NCBI GenBank assembly: GCA_963556145.1
Contig: OY744473.1
Coordinates: forward strand, 868,001-932,000
DNA: 64,000 nt
Reading direction: 5' to 3'
Origin: Hygrocybe punicea
Taxonomy: Eukaryota > Basidiomycota > Agaricomycetes > Agaricales > Hygrophoraceae
Program-made: the position numbers and the translations under genes
Shown here: positions 34,355 through 45,638 of the stretch, one piece after another
Numbering within the stretch: position 1 is the stretch's first letter
Layout of the letters: every line of letters begins with the position of its first letter
The notes under the pieces: generated by a model
The model's database searches: none
Told to the model about the DNA's origin: nothing
What the model saw: the letters and a program-made list of their open reading frames with translations, nothing else

Positions 34355-34465
34355 GAGCCCACCGCAAGGGGACTTAAAATCTAAACCACTCCTTCGACTA
34401 ACGCGTCTAGTTCAAGCACCATAGCTACCAACAGATATCGTACTTGTAGTTCAGTACAGCATCAA

Positions 34466-37269
34466 GTGCAACAACGTGCGACGACCTCTCAAAATATCCC
34501 CGACTTCGACAACAATCTTGACGAACTCACCAAAAGTTCCTCCAATTCCGAACACGATACCTCACATCGATTTTGTTCTCATTCACCTTGCATGCCTCTA
34601 GATTTTCATGATTCTCCACGCAATTACACTCCACAATCTCCCACACCAGCTAGCGGTTCTTTATCTCGACACACTTCAGACCCCTCTTCCGGTCCACTTT
34701 CTTCTAACTTACCATCCACATCCACTCTCAATTCTTCTATTCCTACTCTACCGAGCTCCACACCCTTGTCATCTACCTCATTGCATCCACCCACGCCACC
34801 ACCCACAGCTCAAACAATTGTTACGTTTTTCAACTCCGCAACTCCGATCCCGACTCCATTACCCACGATGACGATTCCACTTTACCATACCTTCCTTTTT
34901 CGTTCCCCTTTACCTTTTGTCTTCTTTTGGACATTGTTGTTTATTCTTGTCCTTGTTCTCTTTTCTTCCTTTCTTCTTCTAGAACAATCCAGACCGACCA
35001 TGGACATATCCCACGTGACCTTGCTGTACCCGAATAGTCTCCTTGCCGACGGACATCATCACTATTGTCTTTTCCCTCGCCCTGACATATTGTTGACTTC
35101 ATCCCACGACAAACCGATTCACAATGGCTGTACTCCCGACACAGCTCATTACTGTAATTGTTATTGGCAGCATTGCCATCACCTTCCTGATCGGTTTCTA
35201 CCTTGTTATGATCTATCTTTGGCATCGGCACCAAAACCCTTCCGCCATTGATACTTCTGACTTCCACCTCAACAATATATCGACACGTAATTGACAATTG
35301 CCATTCCCGGATATTTGGTTTCCATATTCGTACCCTGTGCCCACCATTATCCTCCCTGACGATCCGACGACATTCCTCACCTGCATGCGAACTCTGAACA
35401 ATCCCCGATCACAAGACATTTCACTGTTCTCTCTAATCCGACCATCGCCGGAGCATACTCTTTTGGACTTCGACCACAGACCATACGACTTCCCAAACAG
35501 TGAACCAACCCCTATCGTATATTGTTCGCACGACACCGCTTCAATGCAGTACCCGATGACTTGTTCCCACAGCTTGTCACTCATGCCATGACTCGAAACC
35601 TGGACCCACATTCATTTAACCTTTTCCATCTATAACCTTGATATCTCCCACACTCGTTTACAATGATACCCTTTCTTGGACGAATACCGACATCAAGTGG
35701 ACCTTCTTGTTCCACAAACAGGACAAGACACCGCTCCTCGATATGTCATCAACAGACATCGTCATCCGGTACAGCTTATGCTGTTCACATGTCTGACCTC
35801 GACTAGCCCACCGTCCTAGTTGGTTTTCCTTCCACACATTCCTTTGTTTTCTTTCATGCAAACCTTGCCACTACATCCACACCACCTCAAGACATTCTCA
35901 TCACCAATCCCACACTGGATGATACCCATCTTCGACCCGACCGTGCAATGCACTTGCCAGATTGCACACTTGCTTGTTACAGCAAGTGTAGACCCCGAAT
36001 AGGCAATTCTGCACATCACATGATCTGATGACAAATCATCCGAGTCATCTGGACCTCACCTCTCCCTCAATGACACCCGGGCCTCCAGTTGGATCGCGAG
36101 AACATCGACATGAGGACGCCTCATGTGCGCCTCATGGTGAACACATGGTAGAGTTGGACATGTTATGGCTTCATGGTTGTATTTCTGTTTACCTCCCCTC
36201 AAGACCAGTCACTATATATACTGTTCTTGTTGTTGGTTCGGACTTTTTCTTCTTTTCCTTTCTTTACGTTTAGTCTGGTTCTTGGGGCAGACTCATCTTG
36301 TTTTGGGTAACCCCCACGGCTCGCAATGACACTAGACCTTGACCCCCCCTGTTAGCAGTGTTGTCTTAGCTGTAAGCAACAATGAAAGCTGCTGTTCTCC
36401 CCTCTGGAAGCCGATCCCCTGTTAAGTTGATTGTTGCCGGAGCCCGCTGCAGAAGCGATCCGTAACAACAATGGCGACACCACCGCAAATGCCTGCTCAC
36501 AGTCATAATACTGCTCCCAGCTTCTTGCTGGAGCACCCACGCGAACTTCACCAATACTTTGATGAGCTCAAGGCCCAATTCGGTTCGTGCGCAGTAGCCA
36601 ACACTGTCGACAAAAAGAGATATGCATTGCGCTATCTCGACATAGACACCGCTGAACTTTGGGAATAGCTCAACGAGTACTTACTGGCATCGACTTATGA
36701 AGAGTTCACAAAGGCTGTGTATAAGCTTTATCCTGGTTCAGAAGACGAGAGGAAATGGTCCATATCGGATATGGAGAAACTCATCGAGAAACAACATCAA
36801 TCGGGGATTACAAACATTATAGAGCTTGGCGCTTATCATCATGCATTCCTTACTATCACAAAATTTCTCTGTAAAAAGAATTGCATCTCTGAAGCTGAGC
36901 AAAGTCGCGCATACATTCGCAGGTTTCAAAAGTGTCTCTGGACATGTGTCACGCAGCGACTACAGCTGAAGCTACCTGATCACTTTCCCAATAACCCCTA
37001 TCCACTACATGAAATCCAAGCAGCAGCGCAGTTCGTTCTTCATGGTACCGGTCCCATGAATGCACCTAGGGAAGGTAAACCAACGTCCGCGACCTCTTCT
37101 GAGTCTTCTTTGATCAAATGGGACAAGGTCACACTCATCGTCGATACTGTGGTCCAAGCGGTCAATAAAATTATGGAACCGCGTGCATCTAAAAACTCTT
37201 CTCCTATGCCCCCTGCACAAACGACTGTCTGAGACAGCAACAAATGGAAATTGCCACTTCTGCAACTGA
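34466..37269 (+). pseudogene. Gypsy gag (capsid and zinc knuckle), split by an LTR-like insertion
   Basis: A serine/proline-rich N-terminal part runs from ATG 34466 to the insertion point at 34818. The frame resumes after the insertion at 36468 with MATPPQMPAHS, then a capsid-like region: APSFLLEHPRELHQYFDEL, KKRYALRYLDIDTAELWE, KAVYKLYPGSEDERKW. A TAG at 36666 (CAG expected) interrupts it. After a frame change between about 37210 and 37240 comes a CCHC zinc knuckle (CHFCN-PGHFRPNC), broken at 37267 by TGA in place of arginine. Gag packages the element's RNA. The zinc knuckle lies in the frame that continues into the protease. Confidence 0.8.
34819..36467 (+). mobile_element. 1.65-kb LTR-like insertion (solo LTR) inside gag, target duplication ACAAT
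   Basis: Starts TGTTACG (34819) and ends CGTAACA (36467), with a perfect 5-bp duplication ACAAT on both sides (34814-34818, 36468-36472). Removing it restores the gag frame. It holds no pol domains; a TATATATA-like motif lies near 36213. Ends, duplication and length fit a solo LTR of another Gypsy family. ORFs within it (including the tail of the frame from 34466) are low-complexity. A fragment of the same LTR lies on the minus strand at 47645-48220. Confidence 0.8.
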
Positions 37270-40200
37270 CCCGGTCACTTTAGGCCAAACTGCCTGGATA
37301 TGATTGAATATATCAATGCTGGACGCATCAGAGAGAATATTGACAAGAAAATCATTCTACCCTCTGGTACTTTCTGCCCACATCAAATACCCGGCAATTC
37401 CATGAAGGAGCACATTGATGAATGGCATCATCGCAATCCCGGTCAATTAGCTACAATGCAACAAACCAATACCAACAATGTTGGTCAAATGATGTATAGT
37501 GTATCTCCTGCTGTTCATGCCAAAATCCTGGCATCGGCGATGAGCTCTAACGACTTGCACATTGAGGAACTGGAGCACAAACTTTTCACGCTTAAAAAGG
37601 TAAAGTTTGATGGTGTAGATATTCCTTGTCAGCGCAAACCCATCCAGTCTACCAACAGTTTACCTCCTCCATGCACTCAGCCCATGCATGATCAATCAAC
37701 CATGAAACAAGCCCCTTTGCCTGTGACACCCACTCCTACCACAGATCCACCCACCCATCCCTTCACATCCGCACCGGAAACTGCATACCACCCACCACAC
37801 GAACATAATTTTGCTGGTCTGCCCCTGAAACAATCTAAGGACAAAGAACCCGTGTATCACACTCAAGCCCCTATCCAGGACTCTAAGATTGATAGTGAGG
37901 TTTACTCGCACTCTATGGCAGCTCCCTGTGTCATGCTCACACCAATGGAATTGTTCTCAATTTCTCCAGACTGTCATTCCAAACTTCGCGATGATATTAT
38001 GCCCAAGCAAGTCCAACCTTCTGGTGCATCGCCAGTAAAAGTTAACATCTTTGCTGAGGACCCACTTCCTTTTGTGTCATGCAAGAACACTCGCAAAAAC
38101 ACCTCCGCTGAGGCACAACCCATCATTGTTCCAGACCCCTATGAGACCTACCTCATGAGTCTCTCACCAGGTGAAATTCCTGAAGTCCTTACCATCGCAA
38201 AAGAATCGCACACTCTATGCACCATTAATTTACTCATAAACAGACAAGAACAAGTTGGTAGCATCATTGATCCTGGTTCACAGATTGTCGCAATGTCGGA
38301 AGACGTCTGTCATCAGTTTAGTCTCCCCTATGACCCGGCGATTCGTCTCAATATGCAGTCGGTGAATGGTTCAATTGATCAGTCCCTGGATCTCGCATGG
38401 AATGTTCCTTGTAAAATTGGTGACATCACACTTTTCCTTCAGATGCATGTCATCCATGACCCCGCGTACCATATTCTCCTGGGACAACCGTTCAATGTAC
38501 TTATGGAAAGCATTGTCAAGAATTACCACAACAAAGACCAGACGATCACGATACACGATCCAAATTCAAACAGATCGGCAACAATTCCAATGTACCCTAG
38601 AAGCGAAGCCCGATGACGCGGCGTACCCTTACACTCGTCCTCAGTTTTTATCAACAAGGGGAACTGAGCACACTAGATGACGGAGACATTGCACTAGTAA
38701 TAGTGCACGATGAACATACCAATGCTACGTACATTGAATCTTATACCCATCTAGCGGACTCGTCGTCTTCGTCTACAGTTCCCCGCGTCTATCTTTCCAC
38801 CTGCAATTTTCCTAATGATTCCCCATCTACTCCAGTATGCTCAACTTCTGTTTCTCCTTCGTCCCCAGATCCCTTGTCATCCTTTTCCTATTCGGCTTCA
38901 TCCGTGTCTCCTGCTACACTATCAAATGACTTCGCTAGTGTTTTCGCCACTCAAAAGAAAGTCTACAAGCCAGTCGCTTGCAAGGTCAAACTTGTTATCG
39001 CTGAACTGCCTGACAAATTCCGTATAATACACAAAATCACTGGCGATCCGCTCACTGAACTTCCTACCCTCAATCCGAATCCTCCACTTTTCGTCCCCAC
39101 AGAATGCTACACACAGGAACGTCGCGATGCATTTGACAAAGTTCATGAAGGCGACTTCCTCTGGCCAGCGGAGTGCGCACTAATGCACGACTTTATACGC
39201 AAACAAGAGAAAGGTTTCATGTGGACTGACAACGAGTGCGGAAGATTTCGCACTGATTTCTTTCCACCCATCGAGTTCCCCGTATTACCGCACACTCCCT
39301 GGGTCCAGCACAACATTCCTATTCCTCCTGGTATCTATGAAGAAGTATGCAATATTATTCGCCATAAAATTGAAGCCAAAGTCTATGAACCCTCAAACTC
39401 CTCCTATTGCTCGTGTTGGTTTATGGTTCTGAAGAAAGGTGGTAAAACGCTTTACATCGTTCACAGTCTTGAACCTCTTAATGCAGTAACCATCACGCAT
39501 TCTGGTGTACCTCCTATCCCTGAACACATGGCTGAACAGTTCACTGGCCAATCCTGTGGCGCCTGCTTTGATTTATATGTTGGGTACAACGAGTGACCTA
39601 TCACCGAGTCTTCGTGCGACTACACCACCTTCCAGACACCTTTCGGAGCATTGTGACCTGTTACTCTGCCTATGGGATGGACAAATTCAGTCCCGATATT
39701 CCACGACAACATTACTTTCATCCTGCAACCCGAGATCCCACAGTGGACCATACCTTACATCGACGATGTCCCAGTCAAAGGCCCTAAATCGTCCTATCAC
39801 CTACATGACAGCACTTATGAAACTATCACCGTGAACCCGGGTATTTGCCGCTTCGTCTGGGAACATTTCACTATGCTTAATCGCATTGTTCAGCACATGA
39901 AATACTGTGGGGGAACCTTTTCCGCCTACAAGTCTACCCTCTGCACTCCTGAAATCACAGTAGTAGGCCATTGCTGCACAACAAATGGCTGTTTACCTGA
40001 CGAAGAGAAACTAGCCACGATTCATAACTGGGGCCCTTGTAGTGTTGCCTAAAACCGGTCGACCAGGAAAAGCTGATCCCGGTCCTGAACTTTTGATGCA
40101 CAACCAGGGGTTTCCTAGGCTCTTATTTTGTAGCCCTGGTCCACAGCTACAGAATAAGAGCCTAGGAAACCCCTGGTTGTGCATCAAAAGTTCAGGACTG

Positions 40201-42462
40201 GGATCAGCTTTTCCTGGTCGACTGGTTTTAGGCAACACTAGGCCCTTGCCACAACCTGTCCGACGTCCGCTTGTTCCTTGGCACTGTAGGTGTTCTTCGC
40301 ATCTTTATCCACAACTTCACGCAGCGTGCGCATCATCTTGTTAAACTCACATGCAAAGAGGCACCCTTCGAATTTGGTCCCGACCAGATCGCTGCTCAGG
40401 CAGACCTGAAACAAGCCATTCTCGATTCACCTGTGCTCCGCCTGATTGACTACACTTCAGAGTCACCAGTCATTCTTGCTGTCGACACATCCTACATCGC
40501 TGTGGGATACATCTTCTGTAAATGTGACCCTGACAACCCTTCTCGCTGTTTCTACAATCGCTTTGGCTCTATCACTCTAAATGATCACAAGTCACGCTTC
40601 TCTCAACCTAAACTAGAAATCTTCGGTCTTTATCACACGCTCTGTGACCTGCGGTTGTACTTAATCGGCGTTCATATCCTTGTCATCGAAGTAGACGCGT
40701 GCTACATCACAGGAATGCTACGCAACCTGGACATCGTGCCAAGCGCTAGTGTTAACCGCTGGATAGCCACAATTCTCACTTTCCACTGCACTATAGTCCA
40801 CATCCCGGGAATGCACCATGGTCCGGATGGTCTTTCAAGGCGTGTACAACAACCTCTGGATTCTCTGCCTGAAAAGGACAGCATAGAAGAAACTGAAGAC
40901 TGGATCGACCACCTCTATGGTTTCGCGCATATGATCAATACTCCTCATCCGTCCCTGCCTTCGTTGCGATCTTATTCCGCTTTCACCGCACTCATGACTG
41001 GGGACAGTCACCATCTCAGTGAGGAGGAAGGATCCAATCCTACGCTTACCTATGACGACGTACCATGCACTGACGCTGCTCGCAGAGAAGACGATCGCAT
41101 AGCCCTAGTAAAGAAATGGCTCAGTGACTTAGATCACCTGATTGACCTCGCCGATTCCGACTACGCGACCTTTATCCGATACTGTACAGACTTTTTCCTC
41201 AATGGAACTAGACTATGGCACAAAGACCAGAATGGCGTGCACAAGTTAGTCATATTGCACGATCACTGGACATCAATTATGTGACAAGCCCACAATGAAG
41301 TAGGACACAAAGGTTTTTACGCGACTCACGCTATGATCGCAGAATGCTTCTGGTGGCCACACATGCAAGCCGATATCAACTGGTTCGTTACCACATGCCA
41401 TCTTTGCCAGCTTTGCCAATCCTGCCAGGTTCTCATTCCCCCTGTCGTCGCAATGCCTGCCCCACTTTTTGCCAAAATATTCATTGACACGATGCACTTA
41501 CTGACATCTAGCAGATACAAATATATAATCCAAGGACGCTGCTCGCTTACTCAGTACCCCAAATTCAGAATGCTTCGCAGTGAAAATGCTCGCGTAATCG
41601 GAGATTGGATATTTAAAGATATTCTCTGTTGATGGGGTTCTATCCGCGAAATAGTTACAGACAATGGACCCATGCTCATCAAATCCCTCACTTATCTTTC
41701 GAAGCGATACTGCATTAACCACATTCGCATCTCTGGCTACAATTCCCACGCAAATGGTCTTGTGGAATGACCGCACTACGACGTTCAACAGTCTCTCTTC
41801 AAAGCTGTGGACAGCGACCAGTTTAGATGGGCCAATGTGACGTATTCAGTATTTTGGGCTGAATGTACACTATCCGATGACAAATGGGCTGCTCACCTTA
41901 CTTCACAGCAACTGGCACTCATCCCCTATTACCACTCGACATCGTAGAAGCAACATACCTTCAACCCCCACTGGATTCGGTCCTATCCTCTACAGATCTT
42001 ATTGCGCGACGCGCGATCGCTCTCCAAAAACGTAGCGATGATATTAATCGCATATACTCACAAGTCTACGATGCTCACCAGAAAGCGGCACAACATTTCG
42101 AAAAGCAACATGCTAAGATGATTCGCAACTTTGATTTCAAAAGTGGTGACTTAGTACTCATTCGCAACACACAGATAGAGAAAGCGCTAAACTGGAAAAT
42201 GCGCCCACACTACCTTGGTCCCCTCATCGTTATTTCGCACAACTTTGGTGGTGCTTACATTCTCTGCAAACTTGATGGATCTGTCTTTCACCGACCAATC
42301 GCAGTGTTTCGAGTTGTCCCCTATTTTGCTCGCCGTTCAATCTCACTCCCACCACACTTCCTTGATATTCCCACACAACAACTAAACCAACTCGAAAACA
42401 CCTCTGACGACAATCAACCTCCTGAAGCACAGGAAGGTGATTCTGATGTCAATGATGATTAA
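37267..42462 (+). pseudogene. Gypsy pol (protease, reverse transcriptase, RNase H, integrase), decayed
   Basis: Protease: SIIDPGSQIVAM near 38265 (D-x-G active site as DPGS). After a frame change near 38600: reverse transcriptase with WFMVLKKGG, FDLYVGYNE, TPFGAL, PYIDDVPVKG (YIDD active site). RNase H: SPVILAVDTSYIAVGY ... LEIFGLYHTL. Integrase: a histidine/cysteine finger (HNEVGHKGFYATH ... CHLC), IFIDTMH, VTDNGPM, then a C-terminal part with HPLLPLDIVEATYL. TGA replaces expected arginine at 39594, 39654, 41282, 41630 and 41768, and a one-base shift lies near 41870. The MITE at 40040-40240 with its duplicated target changes the frame by two, which fully explains the frame change across it. 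The element is inactive. Confidence 0.9.
40040..40240. mobile_element. 201-bp hAT-type foldback MITE inside Gypsy pol
   Basis: Almost perfect inverted arms of about 93 bp (three differences seen), ends TAGTGTTGCC/GGCAACACTA, and a perfect 8-bp target duplication GGCCCTTG (40032-40039, 40241-40248). The outer 10 bp are identical to the ends of the 9.4-kb hAT element, but the inner sequence differs, so it was probably mobilised by a related transposase. High arm identity means a recent insertion compared with its host. Confidence 0.93.
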
Positions 42463-42785
42463 CTGAATTTCTATGCTTCTCTCATTTTTGCACTTATCCC
42501 CTATACCTTGTTTTGTTTTCTTTTACTTTAGCACAAGATTCAAGTCACGATAAGAGCGAGACTTTTGTTGTGCAAGACTTCATCTTTGCAGGGTTTTATG
42601 GGGATGATGATCTACTGAGCCTTTCCCCTAGATAAGTTTATATTTGTTTCCTCTGCTTCCTTTCGCTTCTTTCATTCAATTCGAGAGCAGACAGGTTATT
42701 TATTATACAGATATAAAAACAACTAAAAAGATTTTACATATATATAACACAGATGGTGCATGCACATTTTCGCAACTTCTCACAC
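42463..42785. other. Non-coding spacer after Gypsy pol
   Basis: Pyrimidine-rich then AT-rich sequence between the pol stop and the end of the antisense gene. It probably holds the antisense gene's 3' end. Nothing else seen. Confidence 0.4.
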
Positions 42786-44101
42786 TTACTCCTCCTCCTC
42801 GCCGTAGTCCTCCTCCTTGTCCTCCAGCTGCGCCAGCTCCCGCCTCATTTCGGTCTGTGCCCTCACCCACACCGCGATCCTTTCTTCGATCATCAAGATC
42901 TCTTCCCGTAACATGTGTTTGTGTGCTTCCACGTCCATAGCCCACACACCATGTGGCGGATGGGTGCCAATGTAGGCTATGATAATAAGTCAGCATGTTT
43001 GATACCCTGTCATATTAGCGACTTACCTCGGGGGGTACCTCGCTTCTCTCCCTCCCTTTCCCCTTATCCACCTGCGCTTTCCCCTTGTCCGTGCAACCTT
43101 TGCTGGAAACCGGCTTCCTCAGCATGCTTCGCCTGTGTTTCTTCTCCCCCATCCAGTTCACCCTGTTCCAATAGCATCCTTGCTTCGCATCGCAGCACCT
43201 CTTGCACCACGGATCCTGCTCGTTGAACTGGCAAACCACGTCGGTGGCCCTCGCTGCGCAGCAGCGATCGCACTACAAAGTTCTGATGAGTACAGGCAAA
43301 GGGTAACATTTTACTCACTACTTACCTTGCCTTGGTGAAGGTCCTTGCTGGAACCGACCCTCCTGCACTTTTTTGATGGCCCCCCCTGCCCTTCATTTTC
43401 CATCTCAAGTCCCATCTCCTCTTCCCCCTGTGAACCAGCTTCCATCTCGCTGCCCCCATCCCCCTTGTTTAACCCCATCATCAATGAGGTCATCTCGTCC
43501 CATGTGATCTCCTTTCGCAGGAACCGTGCATATAGAACCTTGACATGTTCCTTTTGCTCTGCAGCTCTGTCTGCAGCCTCCTTCGCCAACCTGGCCTGCT
43601 CAATCTTGGCCTTGTGAGCCTTCTTCTGCTCGGCTTCGTGCACCTCATGCGCTTTCTGCTCCACCTGGGCCTGCTCCTTCACCTTCTTTGCATCTTCTCG
43701 AGCTTTCTTCACCTTGGCATGCAACCTTGGGAGCAAAATCTCCCCACCCCATTGCAATGCTTGCTTGTCCTCAATGAAGTCCAACGCCGTGACGGCACCC
43801 CTCCGCATCTCCTCGACTTCCTTGCTACCCTCTGTCGGCCTGGTTGTTCATCCGAACTCGAGATAATTGTACTGGTTGATCAGAGGTAGTCAGCGAAACG
43901 GTTAGCGCAGTTACAATGACTTACCAGAAGTTCTTTGAAATCTTGTCCCCATGCGATCCACTCTTCTCCGGCAGTGCCCTCCACTGGTTTCACATCTGTA
44001 TGTTTCTTGAGGGCATCAAGAGTGGCGGCGACCATTTCGATCATGGCATTAGGCATTATGTGCGTTGTTGATGATGGTCGAGGACAAAGGTTCGCAAACA
44101 T
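42786..44101 (-). CDS. Antisense cysteine-rich, coiled-coil gene between Gypsy pol and 3' LTR
   Basis: Minus-strand exons 44101-43925, 43871-43326, 43272-43027 and about 42976-42786, with introns of 50-53 bp (GTAAGT...AG). The protein begins MFANLCPRPSS, then a long charged helix rich in K, E, A and Q (AREDAKKVKEQAQ..., about residues 90-160), a cysteine cluster (CDRCCAARATDVVCQ, WCKRCCDAKQGCYW) that probably binds zinc, a basic stretch (KKHRRSMLRKPV), and a C-terminal helix (REEILMIEERIAVWVRAQTEMRREL). A TGA early in exon 2 stands where CGA would give arginine, and the last exon needs a one-base adjustment, so the copy is probably dead. Similar repeated proteins are familiar to me from agaric genomes; no function is known. 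Confidence 0.65.
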
Positions 44102-44201
44102 CGACGTGTCACTTTCTGTTTATAAGTCAGACTCGCACATGACTTTCCCATGGCCCACGCGATTGACTGAGGACAGTCAAGATTTCAGTGAGGAGGAAAA
44201 A

Positions 44202-45030
44202 TGATACGCAGCTTCTCCCTTTGGGCACGGAATCTCTCATATGATCAATCTTAGCTTTCCTAAGATTCTTCCGCGTCCTGCGTACGTGCGAAACATCAGC
44301 GCACCGCATGCAACCTGCATGACTTACGCTGATCTATGCACTCATGGCTTTGACATCTTCGCTGTATCTCAACCGCGCGGCCTGGTCTCAATATGATGAA
44401 ACACCACCGTTAAACACGTCCTACACGTTCGGACACCGAGTCCGATGCCAGAAATGTAATTCATCTGGTTTATCTTCTCCTTTTCACCGACTTTCATGTG
44501 ATATTCACTGTTATTTCAAATCCTTCACTATTCTGTTCCTGTTTCATCACTTTCATGCAATATCTCGCCGCGTTTCTATTTCACTCATCCACCCTTAAAC
44601 CCCTATCCCTTTAGAATATAAAGAATGTCTTGTAGTAGCAAAAAGAACGAAGAACCCAGTTCTCCCCTCTCCACTAGTTTGCGTCTTAAGTTTAAAGATC
44701 CAGTCATTCCCACTCAAATCTGCATCTTTTCTCATTGCATACTCTTTGCTTGCGACCTAAGTCGTAGTGCAGAACCTTCGTCTTGTTGCATCATCACTGC
44801 ATATCACACTGTCATCTAGGGCACCCAGCTAAGCCTTCTGATTCTTGTTTATCACTGCGTTGCGATATCACGTTATCTCGCGACTCTTCATGTTTGTTTA
44901 TTTGATTGCGCATATTCTCACGCATTATCATGTTATTGTTGGGAGTGTCCCAAGTCCTATTCACACCTTTGCGACATTTTCATCTTTTATTATCTCTTTA
45001 TCTGGGGTCATAGACGTGGAAACCGTATCA
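44202..45030 (+). repeat. 3' LTR of the Gypsy element (829 bp), preceded by a polypurine tract
   Basis: Starts TGATACG and ends CGTATCA. The purine tract gaggaggaaaaa directly precedes it (44190-44201). It is collinear with 24136-24966. It keeps more CpG sites than the left copy in several places and fewer in others, so both copies have mutated since insertion. Confidence 0.85.
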
Positions 45031-45298
45031 CCGCTTCTTAAAAAAATGGACCCGCCACCCTATCTCACCTGTGGGCAGGGGTACAGGTATTTTTCCGATC
45101 AGGTATGGGTATGTGGGAAATACCTAGGGGTTACCCATGCGGATGCCTAGGCAGGATACAGAAGTTAGAATACAGCAGCTATAATGGAAGGTAAATAAGA
45201 GTGATAAATGGTTAATTTGGAGACAGGTAAGTTAAGAAAGCATATTTTGGTGTGGCATTTTTTTCCAAATGACCAGAAACATCATTTTTCTTCCATTA
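45031..45298. other. GGGTA-rich repeat fragment and AT-rich spacer
   Basis: 45040-45150 resembles the ACCCG/GGGTA segments at 23300-23420. No gene. Confidence 0.4.
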
Positions 45299-45638
45299 CA
45301 GCTGATTCGGAAATGGATGACCAAATCAACTTTTTTTTTTTTTGTAACTTTTGGCCTGAAATTGGCACGTAAAATATTTATTACACCACCAAAAAATAAT
45401 TTAAACTTATTTAGCCCTTCACCTAGCCACATTCCAATTTTCATAGGCTTCACATTTCTCATATGTCCCTCAATGAATTTATATCTTGAATTTCTATGTG
45501 ATTTCAGCAATTCTCTTGGTGTCACATGACATGGACAGTTATGGTAATGCAGCTGGCCCAGTGGTTGCTGGTCTCAAAAAAAAAAAGGTTGCAAAAAAAA
45601 AAAAAAGTTCATTTGGTCATCCATTTCCGAATTGGCTG
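45299..45638. mobile_element. 340-bp TA-flanked foldback element with homopolymer-rich arms
   Basis: Left end CAGCTGATTCGGAAATGG and right end the inverted CCATTTCCGAATTGGCTG, each followed inward by GATGACCAAAT and a T (or A) run of 12-15 bases. TA lies on both sides (45297-45298, 45639-45640), as for Tc1/mariner-type elements. Non-coding. Confidence 0.75.

Larger units (their letters stand above)
24136..45030 (+). mobile_element. Ty3/Gypsy LTR retrotransposon, decayed, interrupted by three later insertions
   Basis: Two LTR copies (24136-24966 and 44202-45030) in the same orientation bracket a gag-pol remnant on the plus strand. Just inside the left LTR is TGGAGCCCAC (from 24972), which begins with TGG as tRNA primer sites do; it continues as cgcaagggg after the hAT insertion at 34363. 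Just before the right LTR is a purine tract (gaggaggaaaaa). Removing the hAT (24982-34354), the LTR-like insertion (34819-36467) and the MITE (40040-40240), each with one target copy, leaves about 9.6 kb, a normal Gypsy size. The outer flanks (CCTGC left, CCGCT right) do not make a clean target duplication, so single-element status is an inference. Confidence 0.75.

Noticed and set aside
40021..40270. Extra frameshift in Gypsy pol around the MITE
   Set aside because: The MITE plus its 8-bp duplication is 209 bp, which fully accounts for the frame change.
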